A stretch of 64,000 bases of DNA from Ariolimax columbianus (taxonomy: Eukaryota > Mollusca > Gastropoda > Stylommatophora > Arionidae), in contig JAVGWX010000013.1 in assembly GCA_036924085.1 (NCBI GenBank), positions 54,189,904 through 54,253,903 of the forward strand, read 5' to 3'. The number at the start of each line of letters is the position of its first letter. Within the stretch, counting starts at the first letter, position 1. The translations under genes were made by a program, and so were the position numbers. The notes under the pieces are model-generated. The model saw nothing but the letters and a program-made list of their open reading frames with translations, had not been told where the DNA came from and did not search any database. This document shows, in pieces, positions 13,083-22,929 of the stretch.

Positions 13083-13868
13083 AAAAAAGTGGCAGATCAT
13101 GTTTATACAATTTTCAGCCGTTTGAAATGTATTGCAATTTAAACGCACTAATTATGTGGATAAGTTAAAAGCATTTCCACTGACTTTCAAGTAATTTTAC
13201 TGACAAGAAAAACTAATGTTTCTGAAATCAAAATTGAGTAGAAGGCGATTTGGAAATAATTGCAGATCATAAGGTTAAACTATTTTCAGCACTTTGACAT
13301 GTATTGCAATTTTAACGCACTAATTATGTGGATAAGTTAAAAGCATTTCCACTGACTTTCAAGTAATTTTACTGACAAGAAAAACTAATGTTTCTAAAAT
13401 TAAAATTAAACACGATTTGAAAAACAGTTGCAGATCATAAGTTTAGACAATTTTCAGCCTTTAGAAATGTATTGCAATTTTAACGCACTAATTATGTGGA
13501 TAAGTTAAAAGCATTTCCACTGACTTTCAAGTAATTTTACTGACAAGAAAAACCAATGTTTCTAAAATTAAAATTGAGTAGAAGGCGATTTGAAAAAAAG
13601 TTTCAGCTCATAAGTTTAGACAATTTTCAGCCGTTTGAAATGTATTGCAATTTTAACGCACTAATTATGTGGATAAATTAAAAGCATTTCCACTGACTTT
13701 CAAGTAATTTTACTGACTAGAAAAACCAATGTTTCTAAAATTAAAATTGAGTAGAAGGCGATTTGAAAAAAAAGTGGCAGATCATAAGTCTATACAATTT
13801 TCAGCCGTTTGAAATGTATTGCAATTTAAACGCACTAATTATGTGGATAAGTTAAAAGCATTTCCATT
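13083..13868 (-). repeat. Right arm of imperfect palindrome
   Basis: Inverted counterpart of about 11,535-12,320, sharing the axis at about 12,701.5. The order of rare monomer variants (ggttaaac, cctttag, cagctcataag, then a B-type monomer with ctgactagaaaaacc) is the exact reverse of the left arm. Similarity fades beyond about 13,870. There the right side becomes an A-type monomer, whereas the mirrored left monomer is B-type with a ttttccac variant. The LINE insertion site (13,934) lies just outside this arm. Confidence 0.8.
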
Positions 13869-13933
13869 GACTTTCAAGTATTTTTACTGACAAGAAAAAC
13901 TAATGTTTCTAAAATTAAAATTAAACACGATTT

Positions 13934-13942
13934 GAAAAAAAG
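13934..13942. repeat. Target-site duplication, 5' copy
   Basis: The 9-bp gaaaaaaag at the 5' end of the LINE is repeated at 16,856-16,864. In uninterrupted monomers of the same type the sequence reads cgatttgaaaaaaag and runs straight on into ttacaaatc, so this is normal satellite sequence duplicated on insertion. The preceding bases (ttt) do not match those before the 3' copy (gaa), so nine bases is the maximum length. Confidence 0.9.
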
Positions 13943-13943
13943 C

Positions 13944-16826
13944 AAGGCAATAATGCAAGCCGCCACTGAAACCATCCCAAGAGGAGCTAGGAAAAACTAT
14001 AAGCCCTACTGGAATGATGAGTTACAGAAAGTGGAAGATGCAGTAACAAATGCGAGGAACATGGCAGAACGAGAAAAATCCGTGGAGGCAAACATCGCCC
14101 TCAAAGCCGCCGCGGCGAAGTACAAACACACTCTCAAGCAAACAGCAAGAGAAAGTTGGAAAAATAAAACGGAAAGTTTAAACCTGGACAAAGAAGGGAA
14201 CAAGCTATGGAAGCTAGTCAGAGCCATGAACGACGAAACCCCGTCAAATAAACAAATTACTATCAAGCAAGGCGAGAACTTGATCACAGGTAAGAAAGCC
14301 GCAAACGCCTTTGTCGATCACTATGCCAGAGCAAACCACATCGAGGTCCCTGCAGATAAGCATACAGACATTAGCGAAGAGCTAAAGGGGCACGAAAACA
14401 TAAATACGGCTCCTGAAGAGCACATGATGGCCAAACTAACAATGCGCGAAATGGAAGAGGCTATGAGAACACTAAAGAGAAGGAAATCTCCCGGAAAAGA
14501 CGGGATAACAAACGAAATGCTGATGGGGCTGGGCCAAACAGCGAAGGAAAAACTACTATCAGTCCTGAACCAAAGCTGGAAAAGGGGTATTGTACCCCAG
14601 GCATGGAAAGATGCAATACTGGTACCAGTACCAAAAACAGGAAAGGACAAAACAGATCCGAATGGATACAGGCCCATAAGCCTACTGAGCTGTGTCGGCA
14701 AGCTGATGGAACGGATGATAAACACCAGACTGATGTGGCATCTGGAAGAAAAACGAATACTAATTCCACAGCAAGCCGGCTTTAGACAGCACAGATCCAC
14801 TGAGGACCAGGTCATCCTCATAGCCCCGGAGATAGAAGATGCCTACCAGGCACAGAAACACACAGTAGCTGTTTGGGTGGATCTGGAAAAGGCATTTGAC
14901 AAAGTCTGGAAGGATGGACTTAGAGTCAAGCTAAGAAGAAGTGATGTTTGTGGGAAGATGTACAAGTGGATCAACCACTACCTCAAACAAAGAACGGCCA
15001 GAGTCCAAGTACAAGGGCAGATGAGCAAAAAGGTGACACTCGAGCAGGGAGTACCCCAAGGGGGAGTACTGTCACCCACACTCTTCCTGGTATATATAAA
15101 CGATATTACAGAGAATATACCAAGAAGAGTCCATAGCTCAATGTTTGCAGACGATCTGGCTATGTGGACCTCTGAAAAGAATCTCACCATAGCAAGAAAT
15201 CGGGTGCAAACGGCCCTAACATCGCTGGAAGAGTGGGCGAACTCATGGCTGGTCAAAATAAACGAGGAGAAAACCACGTGCACAATATTCTCGCTCTCAT
15301 TAAAACCCCAAAGTACCAAATTAAGCCTAAATGGCAAAATCCTGCAGCCAAACGACAACCCAACCTATCTGGGAGTCACATTTGATCGGCGCATGACATG
15401 GAAAAGTCAGATTGAGAGAAACCGAATGAAAGCCAGAGAAAGAATGGCGATCATGAGGAAACTTGCTGGCACAAGCTGGGGAGCAGACGAAGGCATACTA
15501 AAGAAACTGTACACTGGAAGAGTGAGACCAGTTCTCGAGTATGGCATCGCGGCATGGACAACAGCAGCGAAGGCGAACTTCGATAAAGTTAACAAACTTC
15601 AAAACCAAGCCATGAGAATCATAACTGGTGGCATGAAGTCAACGCCAATTGTAGAACTTGAAAAGATTACAAAACTGCAATCCATGACCGACAGAAGAGA
15701 CTGCAGAGCCCAGCTGCAGTCAGAGAAACTCCGTAGACTGACGGACCATCCAATGTACCAGAGGCTAAACAATTTGGGAACTGGGAAACTAAAGCGGAGA
15801 AACTTTGCAGAAATAGCCAAAGCAAAGATGCACGAAGATCCCATAAACGCACTAACAACACCAAAACCCATCACTACTGTACGAAAACCTACTTGGAGGC
15901 AGGATATATTTCCAGAGGTGGTAGAAAATATACCAGGTATTGCAAACAAAAACTGCCAGACCGAAAAAGAAAGGAGAGACACTACCTTAAGCTTCATAAC
16001 GAAAAGCTACCCAAGCATGGACTGGACCCATGCATACACCGACGGTTCTGTAACAAACACTACACAGAACGGAGGGGCAGGAGCATTCCTGAACCTACCA
16101 AATGGCAGAAAAATAACACTGTCATTCGCTACTGGTAAGTACACGAGCAATTTCAGAGCAGAGGCAGAGGCACTGAGGGCGGCAGTGGAAGAAATGGTAA
16201 CACACAGTGAAAATGAGAGCCATATAGTCCTGCTGACAGATGCTCTCGAAGTAGTCACAGCGCTAAAAAGCCAGAAAAACACTGAGCTTAATGACTTAAG
16301 AGCAGCACTCTGCAAACTGTGCCAACAGTCCGCACCAAAAAGGGTAGTGGTACAGTGGGTTCCGTCACACTGCAACATCCAAGGCAACGAGGAGGCAGAC
16401 AGACTGGCAAAAGAAGGTGCAAGGCTACCACAAATAGATACCAGTATGACGTACGAAGAGTCAAAACGGCTTATCAAAGCCAGGTACATGTCCAAATGGG
16501 AAACCGAACATACTGGTTACACCAAAAACGATGCCTATTACCAGTTGAACCGAAGAGAGCAGGTCGTTGTCTTCAGACTTCGCACTGGCCACAACAGACT
16601 GAGGCACCACCTCTTCAACAAATTGAAGATAGGGTGTACCGACGAATGCCCGTGCGGTACTGGTAAAATGACCACTGAACATCTGCTGCAGAACTGCCCG
16701 ACATACGAGGATCAGAGAGAGCAGATGTGGCCATTGCCAGTGGAACTGCAAGACAAGCTCTATGGTAGTGGCGAGAGTCTCAGGATGACCGCCGCTTTTT
16801 TCGAGAAAATAATGGTTACTGTCTGA
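13944..16826 (+). CDS. LINE ORF2 fragment: reverse transcriptase with RNase H domain (5' partial)
   Basis: A 960-codon open frame with no internal stop (numbering from AAG at 13,944). There is no native start: the frame enters from the truncation point. A TTG at 13,932 in satellite could extend it by four codons, and the first ATG is at 13,953. Residues 1 to about 150 are a basic, charged linker (early KPYWNDEL) normally found after the endonuclease. The reverse transcriptase spans about 180-450. It has the SPGKDG motif (182-187), the motif A Asp in VDLEKAFD (D313), GVPQGGVLSP (369-378) and the catalytic FADD (401-404). YLGV (475-478) marks the thumb start. RNase H carries the acidic residues D700 (TDGS), E740 (RAE), D766 (TDALE) and D819 (EEAD), plus H809 in VPSHC, so the tetrad looks complete. 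The usual Ser after the third Asp is Ala. A C-terminal CxCx8Hx4C motif (C902, C904, H913, C918) follows. The domains predict RNA-templated DNA synthesis and RNA removal during retrotransposition. Without the endonuclease and a promoter this copy should be inactive or dependent on other copies. Confidence 0.92.
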   Translation, partial: KAIMQAATETIPRGARKNYKPYWNDELQKVEDAVTNARNMAEREKSVEANIALKAAAAKYKHTLKQTARESWKNKTESLNLDKEGNKLWKLVRAMNDETPSNKQITIKQGENLITGKKAANAFVDHYARANHIEVPADKHTDISEELKGHENINTAPEEHMMAKLTMREMEEAMRTLKRRKSPGKDGITNEMLMGLGQTAKEKLLSVLNQSWKRGIVPQAWKDAILVPVPKTGKDKTDPNGYRPISLLSCVGKLMERMINTRLMWHLEEKRILIPQQAGFRQHRSTEDQVILIAPEIEDAYQAQKHTVAVWVDLEKAFDKVWKDGLRVKLRRSDVCGKMYKWINHYLKQRTARVQVQGQMSKKVTLEQGVPQGGVLSPTLFLVYINDITENIPRRVHSSMFADDLAMWTSEKNLTIARNRVQTALTSLEEWANSWLVKINEEKTTCTIFSLSLKPQSTKLSLNGKILQPNDNPTYLGVTFDRRMTWKSQIERNRMKARERMAIMRKLAGTSWGADEGILKKLYTGRVRPVLEYGIAAWTTAAKANFDKVNKLQNQAMRIITGGMKSTPIVELEKITKLQSMTDRRDCRAQLQSEKLRRLTDHPMYQRLNNLGTGKLKRRNFAEIAKAKMHEDPINALTTPKPITTVRKPTWRQDIFPEVVENIPGIANKNCQTEKERRDTTLSFITKSYPSMDWTHAYTDGSVTNTTQNGGAGAFLNLPNGRKITLSFATGKYTSNFRAEAEALRAAVEEMVTHSENESHIVLLTDALEVVTALKSQKNTELNDLRAALCKLCQQSAPKRVVVQWVPSHCNIQGNEEADRLAKEGARLPQIDTSMTYEESKRLIKARYMSKWETEHTGYTKNDAYYQLNRREQVVVFRLRTGHNRLRHHLFNKLKIGCTDECPCGTGKMTTEHLLQNCPTYEDQREQMWPLPVELQDKLYGSGESLRMTAAFFEKIMVTV

Positions 16827-16837
16827 CTGTGTACGCA
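16827..16837 (+). other. LINE 3' UTR, very short
   Basis: Only 11 bp (ctgtgtacgca) separate the TGA stop at 16,824-16,826 from the GAA repeat tail. There is no polyadenylation signal. Any RT-recognition structure at the RNA 3' end would therefore have to lie in the 3' coding region or the tail itself. The tail begins at once with GAA units, and truncation at this end is unlikely because it joins the target duplication cleanly. Confidence 0.75.
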
Positions 16838-16858
16838 GAAGAAGAAGAAGAAGAAGAA
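16838..16858 (+). repeat. (GAA)7 simple-repeat tail of the LINE
   Basis: Seven perfect GAA triplets run directly into AAAAAG of the satellite. The last triplet (16,856-16,858) is shared with the target-site duplication, so the element contributes six or seven units. Tandem short-repeat tails in place of poly(A) are known in I-type LINEs such as the Drosophila I factor (TAA repeats). The tail is complementary to a primer ending TTC, which is what a bottom-strand nick immediately 5' of gaaaaaaag would expose. Confidence 0.88.
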
Positions 16859-16864
16859 AAAAAG
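16856..16864. repeat. Target-site duplication, 3' copy
   Basis: Second copy of gaaaaaaag, directly followed by ttacaaatcataagtatag, the normal continuation of the A-type reverse monomer. Joining the 5' flank to this point restores an uninterrupted satellite monomer like the one at 17,355-17,395. Confidence 0.9.
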
Positions 16865-17819
16865 TTACAAATCATAAGTATAGACAATTTTCAGCCATTT
16901 GAAATGTATTGCAATTTTAACGCACTAATTATGTGGATACGTTAAAAGCATTTCCACTGACTTTCAAGTAATTTTACTGACAAGAAAAACTAATGTTTCT
17001 AAAATTAAAATTAAACACGATTTGCAAAAAGTTGCAGATCATAAGTATAGACAATTTTCAGCCGTTTGAAATGTATTGCAATTTTAACGCACTAATTATG
17101 TGGATAAATGAAAAGCATTTCCACTGACTTTCAAGTAATTTTACTGACTAGAAAAACCAATGTTTCTAAAATTAAAATTGAGTAGAAGGCGATTTGAAAA
17201 AAAAGTGGCAGATCATAAGTTTATACAATTTTCAGCCGTTTGAAATGTATTGCAATTTACACGCACTAATTATGTGGATAAGTTAAAAGCATTTCCATTG
17301 ACTTTCAAGTATTTTTTCTGACAAGAAAAACTAATGTTTCTAAAATGAAAATTAAACACGATTTGAAAAAAAGTTACAAATCATAAGTATAGACAATTTT
17401 CAGCCTTTTGAAATGTATTGCAATTTTAACGCACTAATTATGTGGATACGTTAAAAGCATTTCCACTGACTTTCAAGTAATTTTACTGACAAGAAAAACT
17501 AATGTTTCTAAAATTAAAATTAAACACGATTTGAAAAAGTTGCAGATCATAAGTATAGACAATTTTCAGCCGTTTGAAATGTATTGCAATTTTAACGCAC
17601 TAATTATGTGGATAAGTTAAAAGCATTTCCACTGACTTTCAAGTAATTTTACTGACAAGAAAAACTAATGTTTCTGAAATCAAAATTGAGTAGATGCAGA
17701 TTTTTAAAAATTGCAGATCATAAGTTTAGACAATTTTCAGCCGTTAGAAATGTATTGCACTTTTAACGCACTAATTATGTGGATAAGTTAAAAGCATTTC
17801 CACTGACTTTCAAGTAATT

Positions 17820-19753
17820 TTACTGACAAGAAAAACTAATGTTTCTAAAATTAAAATTAAACACGATTTGAAAAAAAGTTGCAGATCATGTATAGACAAT
17901 TTTCAGCCGTTTGAAATGTATTTCAATTTTAACGAACTAATTATGTGGATAAGTTAAAAGCATTTCCACTGACTTTCAAGTAATTTTACTGACTAGAAAA
18001 ACCAATGTTTCTAAAATTAAAATTGAGTAGAAGGCGATTTGAAAAAAAAGTGGCAGATCATGTTTATACAATTTTCAGCCGTTTGAAATGTATTGCAATT
18101 TAAACGCACTAATTATGTGGATAAGTTAAAAGCATTTCCATTGACTTTCAAGTAATTTTACTGACAAGAAAAACTAATGTTTCTAAAATTAAAATTAAAC
18201 ACGATTTGAAAAAAAGTTGCAAATCATAAGTATAGACAATTTTCAGCCGTTTGAAATGTATTGCAATTTTAACGCACTAATTATGTGGATAAGTTAAAAG
18301 CATTTCCACTGACTTTCAAGTAATTTTACTGACAAGAAAAACTAATGTTTCTAAAATTAAAATTAAACACGATTTGCAAAAAGTTGCAGATCATAAGTAT
18401 AGACAATTTTCAGCCGTTTGAAATGTATTTCAATTTTAAAGCACTAATTATGTGGATAAGTTAAAAGCATTTCCACTGACTTTCAAGTAATTTTACTGAC
18501 AAGAAAAACTAATGTTTCTAAAATCAAATTTGAGTAACAGCCGATTTGAAAAAAAATTGCAGATCATAAGTTTAGACTATTTTCAGCACTTTGACATGTA
18601 TTGCAATTTTAACGCACTAATTATGTGGATAAGTTAAAAGCATTTCCACAGACATTCAAGTGATTATACTGACTAGAAAAACCAATGTTTCTAAAATTAA
18701 AATTGAGTAGAAGGCGATTTGAAAAAAAAGTGGCAGATCATGTTTATACAATTTTCAGCCGTTTGAAATGTATTGCAATTTAAACGCACTAATTATGTGG
18801 ATAAGTTAAAAGCATTTCCTTTGACTTTCAAGTAATTTTACTGACAAGAAAAACTAATGTTTCTAAAATTAAAATTAAACACGATTTGAAAAAAAGTTGC
18901 AATATCATAAGTATAGACAATTTTTAGCCGTTTTGAAATGTATTGCAATTTTAACGCACTAATTATGTGGATAAGTTAAAAGCATTTCCACTGACTTTCA
19001 AGTAATTTTACTGACAAGAAAAACTAATGTTTCTGAAATCAAAATTGAGTAGAAGGCGATTTGAAAAAAATTGCAGATCATAAGGTTAAACTATTTTCAG
19101 CACTTTGACATGTATTGCAATTTTAACGCACTAATTATGTGGATAAGTTAAAAGCATTTCCACTGACTTTCAAGTAATTTTACTGACAAGAAAAACTAAT
19201 GTTTCTAAAATTAAAATTAAACACGATTTGAAAAACAGTTGCAGATCATAAGTTTAGACAATTTTCAGCCTTTAGAAATGTATTGCAATTTTAACGCACT
19301 ATTTATGTGGATAAGTTAAAAGCATTTCCACTGACTTTCAAGTAATTTTACTGACAAGAAAAACCAATGTTTCTAAAATTAAAATTGAGTAGAAGGCGAT
19401 TTGAAAAAAAGTTTCAGCTCATAAGTTTAGACAATTTTCAGCCGTTTGAAATGTATTGCAATTTTAACGCACTAATTATGTGGATAAATTAAAAGCATTT
19501 CCACTGACTTTCAAGTAATTTTACTGACTAGAAAAACCAATGTTTCTAAAATTAAAATTGAGTAGAAGGCGATTTGAAAAAAAAGTGGCAGATCATAAGT
19601 CTATACAATTTTCAGCCGTTTGAAATGTATTGCAATTTAAACGCACTAATTATGTGGATAAGTTAAAAGCATTTCCATTGACTTTCAAGTATTTTTACTG
19701 ACAAGAAAAACTAATGTTTCTAAAATTAAAATTAAACACGATTTGAAAAAAAG
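17820..19753 (-). repeat. Uninterrupted paralogue of the LINE-bearing satellite block
   Basis: This block repeats the order of variants at about 12,350-13,942. Examples are catgtatagac (12,421 and 17,889), cacagacattcaag (13,006 and 18,647) and gaaaaacagttgc (13,421 and 19,232). Offsets of 5,468, 5,641 and 5,811 bp rise by one monomer each, showing single-monomer gains in this copy. Subtracting the 2,922 bp added by the LINE and its duplication leaves about 2,546-2,889 bp, or 15-17 monomers, matching the size of higher-order units elsewhere. Confidence 0.75.
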
Positions 19754-20750
19754 TTACAAATCATAAGTATAGACAATTTTCAGCCGTTTGAAATGTATTG
19801 CAATTTACACGCACTAATTATGTGGATAAGTTAAAAGCATTTCCTTTGACTTTCAAGTAATTTTACTGACAAGAAAAACTAATGTTTCTAAAATTAAAAT
19901 TAAAGACGATTTGAAAAAAAGTTGCAATATCATAAGTATAGACAATTTTTAGCCGTTTGAAATGTATTTCAATTTTAAAGCACTAATTATGTGGATAAGT
20001 TAAAAGCATTTCCACTGACTTTAAAGTAATTTTACTGACAAGAAAAACTAATGTTTCTGAAATCAAAATTGAGTAGAAGGCGATTTGAAAAAAATTGCAG
20101 ATCATAAGGTTAAACTATTTTCAGCACTTTGACATGTATTGCAATTTTAACGCACTAATTATATGGATAAGTTAAAAGCATTTCCACTGACTTTCAAGTA
20201 ATTTTACTGACAAGAAAAACTAATGTTTCTAAAATTAAAATTAAACACGATTTGAAAAAAAGTTGCAGATCATAAGTTTAGACAATTTTCAGCCTTTAGA
20301 AATGTATTGCAATTTTAACGCACTAATTATGTGGATAAGTTAAAAGCATTTCCACTGACTTTCAAGTAATTTTACTGACAAGAAAAACCAATGTTTCTAA
20401 AATTAAAATTGAGTAGAAGGCGATTTGAAAAAAAGTTTCAGCTCATAAGTTTAGACAATTTTCAGCCGTTTGAAATGTATTGCAATTTTAACGCACTAAT
20501 TATGTGGATAAATTAAAAGCATTTCCACTGACTTTCAAGTAATTTTACTGACTAGAAAAACCAATGTTTCTAAAATTAAAATTGAGTAAAAGGCGATTTG
20601 AAAAAAAAGTGGCAGATCATAAGTCTATACAATTTTCAGCCGTTTGAAATGTATTGCAATTTAAACGCACTAATTATGTGGATAAATTAAAAACATTTCC
20701 ATTGACTTTCAAGTATTTTTACTGACAAGAAAAACTAATGTTTCTAAAAT
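19070..20750 (-). repeat. Six-monomer duplication, about 1,024 bp period
   Basis: The block marked by taaggttaaac at 19,081 recurs at 20,105 (offset 1,024 bp, six monomers). It is followed in both places by the cctttag monomer, the tttcagctcataag monomer, the ggataaattaaaag monomer and the cataagtctatac monomer. The second copy carries variants such as 'atatggataag' and 'aaacatttcc'. Edges are approximate. Confidence 0.7.
19745..19753. other. Paralogous empty insertion site of the LINE
   Basis: The sequence cgatttgaaaaaaagttacaa occurs here without the element, exactly 5,811 bp downstream of the 5' target duplication (13,934 to 19,745). The upstream flank matches the LINE 5' flank for hundreds of bases, including ggcagatcataagtctatac. 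This single gaaaaaaag supports the boundaries chosen for the element and its 9-bp duplication. Confidence 0.85.
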
Positions 20751-22745
20751 TAAAATTAAACACGATTTGCAAAAAGTTGCAGATCATAAGTATAGACAAT
20801 TTTCAGCCGTTTGAAATGTATTGCAATTTTAACGCACTAATTATGTGGATGAATAAAAAGCATTTCCACTGACTTTCAAGTAATTTTACTGACTAGAAAA
20901 ACCAATGTTTCTAAAATTTAAATTGAGTAGAAGTCGATTTGAAAAAAACTGGCAGATCATAAGTTTATACAATTTTCAGCCGTTTGAAATGTATTGCAAT
21001 TTACACGCACTAATTATGTGGATAAGTTAAAAGCATTTCCATTGACTTTCAAGTATTTTTACTGACAAGAAAAACTAATGTTTCTAAAATTAAAATTAAA
21101 CACGATTTGAAAAAAAGTTACAAATCATAAGTATAGACAATTTTCAGCCGTTTGAAATGTATTGCAATTTTAACGCACTAATTATGTGGATACGTTAAAA
21201 GCATTTCCACTGACTTTCAAGTAATTTTACTGACAAGAAAAACTAATGTTTCTAAAATTAAAATTAAACACGATTTGCAAAAAGTTGCAGATCATAAGTA
21301 TAGACAATTTTCAGCCGTTTAAAATGTATTGCAATTTTAACGCACTAATTATGTGGATAAGTTAAAAGCATTTCCACTGACTTTCAAGTAATTTTACTGA
21401 CAAGAAAAACTAATGTTTCTGAAATCAAAATTGAGTAGATGCAGATTTTTAAAAAATTGCAGATCATAAGTTTAGACAATTTTCAGCCGTTAGAAATGTA
21501 TTGCACTTTTAACGCACTAATTATGTGGATAAGTTAAAAGCATTTCCACTGACTTTCAAGTAATTTTACTGACGAAAAACTAATGTTTCTAAAATTAAAA
21601 TTAAACACGATTTGAAAAAAAGTTGCAGATCATGTATAGACAATTTTCAGCCGTTTGAAATGTATTTCAATTTTAACGAACTAATTATGTGGATAAGTTA
21701 AAAGCATTTCCACTGACTTTCAAGTAATTTTACTGACAAGAAAAACTAATGTTTCTAAAATTAAAATTAAACACGATTTGCAAAAAGTTGCAGATCATAA
21801 GTATAGACAATTTTCAGCCGTTTGAAATGTATTGCAATTTTAACGCACTAATTATGTGGATGAATAAAAAGCATTTCCACTGACTTTCAAGTAATTTTAC
21901 TGACTAGAAAAACCAATGTTTCTAAAATTTAAATTGAGTAGAAGTCGATTTGAAAAAAACTGGCAGATCATAAGTTTATACAATTTTCAGCCGTTTGAAA
22001 TGTATTGCAATTTACACGCACTAATTATGTGGATAAGTTAAAAGCATTTCCATTGACTTTCAAGTATTTTTACTGACAAGAAAAACTAATGTTTCTAAAA
22101 TTAAAATTAAACACGATTTGAAAAAAAGTTACAAATCATAAGTATAGACAATTTTCAGCCGTTTGAAATGTATTGCAATTTTAACGCACTAATTATGTGG
22201 ATACGTTAAAAGCATTTCCACTGACTTTCAAGTAATTTTACTGACAAGAAAAACTAATGTTTCTAAAATTAAAATTAAACACGATTTGCAAAAAGTTGCA
22301 GATCATAAGTATAGACAATTTTCAGCCGTTTAAAATGTATTGCAATTTTAACGCACTAATTATGTGGATAAGTTAAAAGCATTTCCACTGACTTTCAAGT
22401 AATTTTACTGACAAGAAAAACTAATGTTTCTGAAATCAAAATTGAGTAGATGCAGATTTTTAAAAAATTGCAGATCATAAGTTTAGACAATTTTCAGCCG
22501 TTAGAAATGTATTGCACTTTTAACGCACTAATTATGTGGATAAGTTAAAAGCATTTCCACTGACTTTCAAGTAATTTTACTGACGAAAAACTAATGTTTC
22601 TAAAATTAAAATTAAACACGATTTGAAAAAAAGTTGCAGATCATGTATAGACAATTTTCAGCCGTTTGAAATGTATTTCAATTTTAACGAACTAATTATG
22701 TGGATAAGTTAAAAGCATTTCCACTGACTTTCAAGTAATTTTACT
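20725..22745 (-). repeat. Tandem duplication of a six-monomer block (1,011 bp x 2)
   Basis: Two adjacent copies, about 20,725-21,735 and 21,736-22,745, look essentially identical. The marker ggatgaataaaaag occurs at 20,848 and 21,859, and the 2-bp deletion variant ctgacgaaaaac at 21,571 and 22,582, both 1,011 bp apart. Before 20,720 and after 22,745 the two copies are followed by different monomers, so the edges are well limited. The near identity suggests a recent event. Confidence 0.85.
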
Positions 22746-22929
22746 GACAAGAAAAACTAATGTTTCTGAAATCAAAATTGAGTAGATGGCGATTTAAAAA
22801 AAATTGCAGATCATAAGTTTAGACAATTTTCAGCCGTTAGAAATGTATTGCACTTTTAACGCACTAATTATGTGGATAAGTTAAAAGCATTTCCACTGAC
22901 TTTCAAGTAATTTTACTGACAAGAAAAAC

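Larger units (their letters stand above)
12321..13942 (-). repeat. Satellite array, reverse orientation, between inversion and LINE
   Basis: About 9.5 reverse-oriented monomers. Positions 12,321-13,082 form the spacer between the palindrome arms, and 13,083-13,868 form its right arm. The block resembles the segment at about 17,820-19,753, with the order of variant monomers conserved: catgtatagac, catgtttatac, cacagacattcaagtgatt, ggttaaac, gaaaaacagttg. The second copy has gained about two monomers, since the offsets grow from 5,468 to 5,641 to 5,811. No gene is visible. The final nine bases are the target-site duplication of the LINE. Confidence 0.95.
13943..16855 (+). mobile_element. 5'-truncated non-LTR retrotransposon (LINE, RNase H-bearing, I-superfamily-like)
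   Basis: A 2.9-kb insertion, visibly richer in G+C than the satellite, with one long open frame ending at 16,826, an 11-bp 3' UTR and a (GAA)n tail. There are no terminal repeats. Both ends are flanked by the 9-bp duplication gaaaaaaag, as expected for target-primed reverse transcription. The element starts abruptly in the region that normally links the apurinic-type endonuclease to the reverse transcriptase. ORF1, the endonuclease and the 5' UTR are therefore missing, a typical 5' truncation. RT, RNase H and a C-terminal Cys/His motif in that order fit the I superfamily (I/Nimb-like and relatives, seen in arthropods and molluscs). A short simple-repeat tail instead of poly(A) is also known in that group. 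Exact clade assignment is inference. It sits in the reverse-oriented satellite about 1.6 kb from the strand switch. Confidence 0.93.

Noticed and set aside
13932..13943. TTG at 13,932 as the start codon of the RT protein.
   Set aside because: It lies in satellite/target-duplication sequence; the first codons are chance read-through of the A-tract. The element is truncated and has no native start.
14006..16751. Several antisense and out-of-frame open frames of 60-166 codons within the LINE.
   Set aside because: They are shadows of the long RT-RNase H frame, with no recognisable domains and compositions expected from reading that gene in other frames.
13943..16855. Group II intron, retron or diversity-generating RT.
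   Set aside because: RNase H with intact acidic residues, the C-terminal Cys/His motif, FADD, a simple-repeat tail and a target duplication of variable type indicate a eukaryotic LINE; no intron RNA domains or template repeats are seen.
13943..16855. LTR retrotransposon or endogenous retrovirus.
   Set aside because: There are no terminal repeats, protease, integrase or gag, and RT motifs with the downstream RNase H and Cys/His order fit non-LTR elements.
16838..16864. GAA run as an independent microsatellite of the array.
   Set aside because: It occurs only at the 3' end of the LINE and is absent from equivalent monomers, so it is the element's tail.
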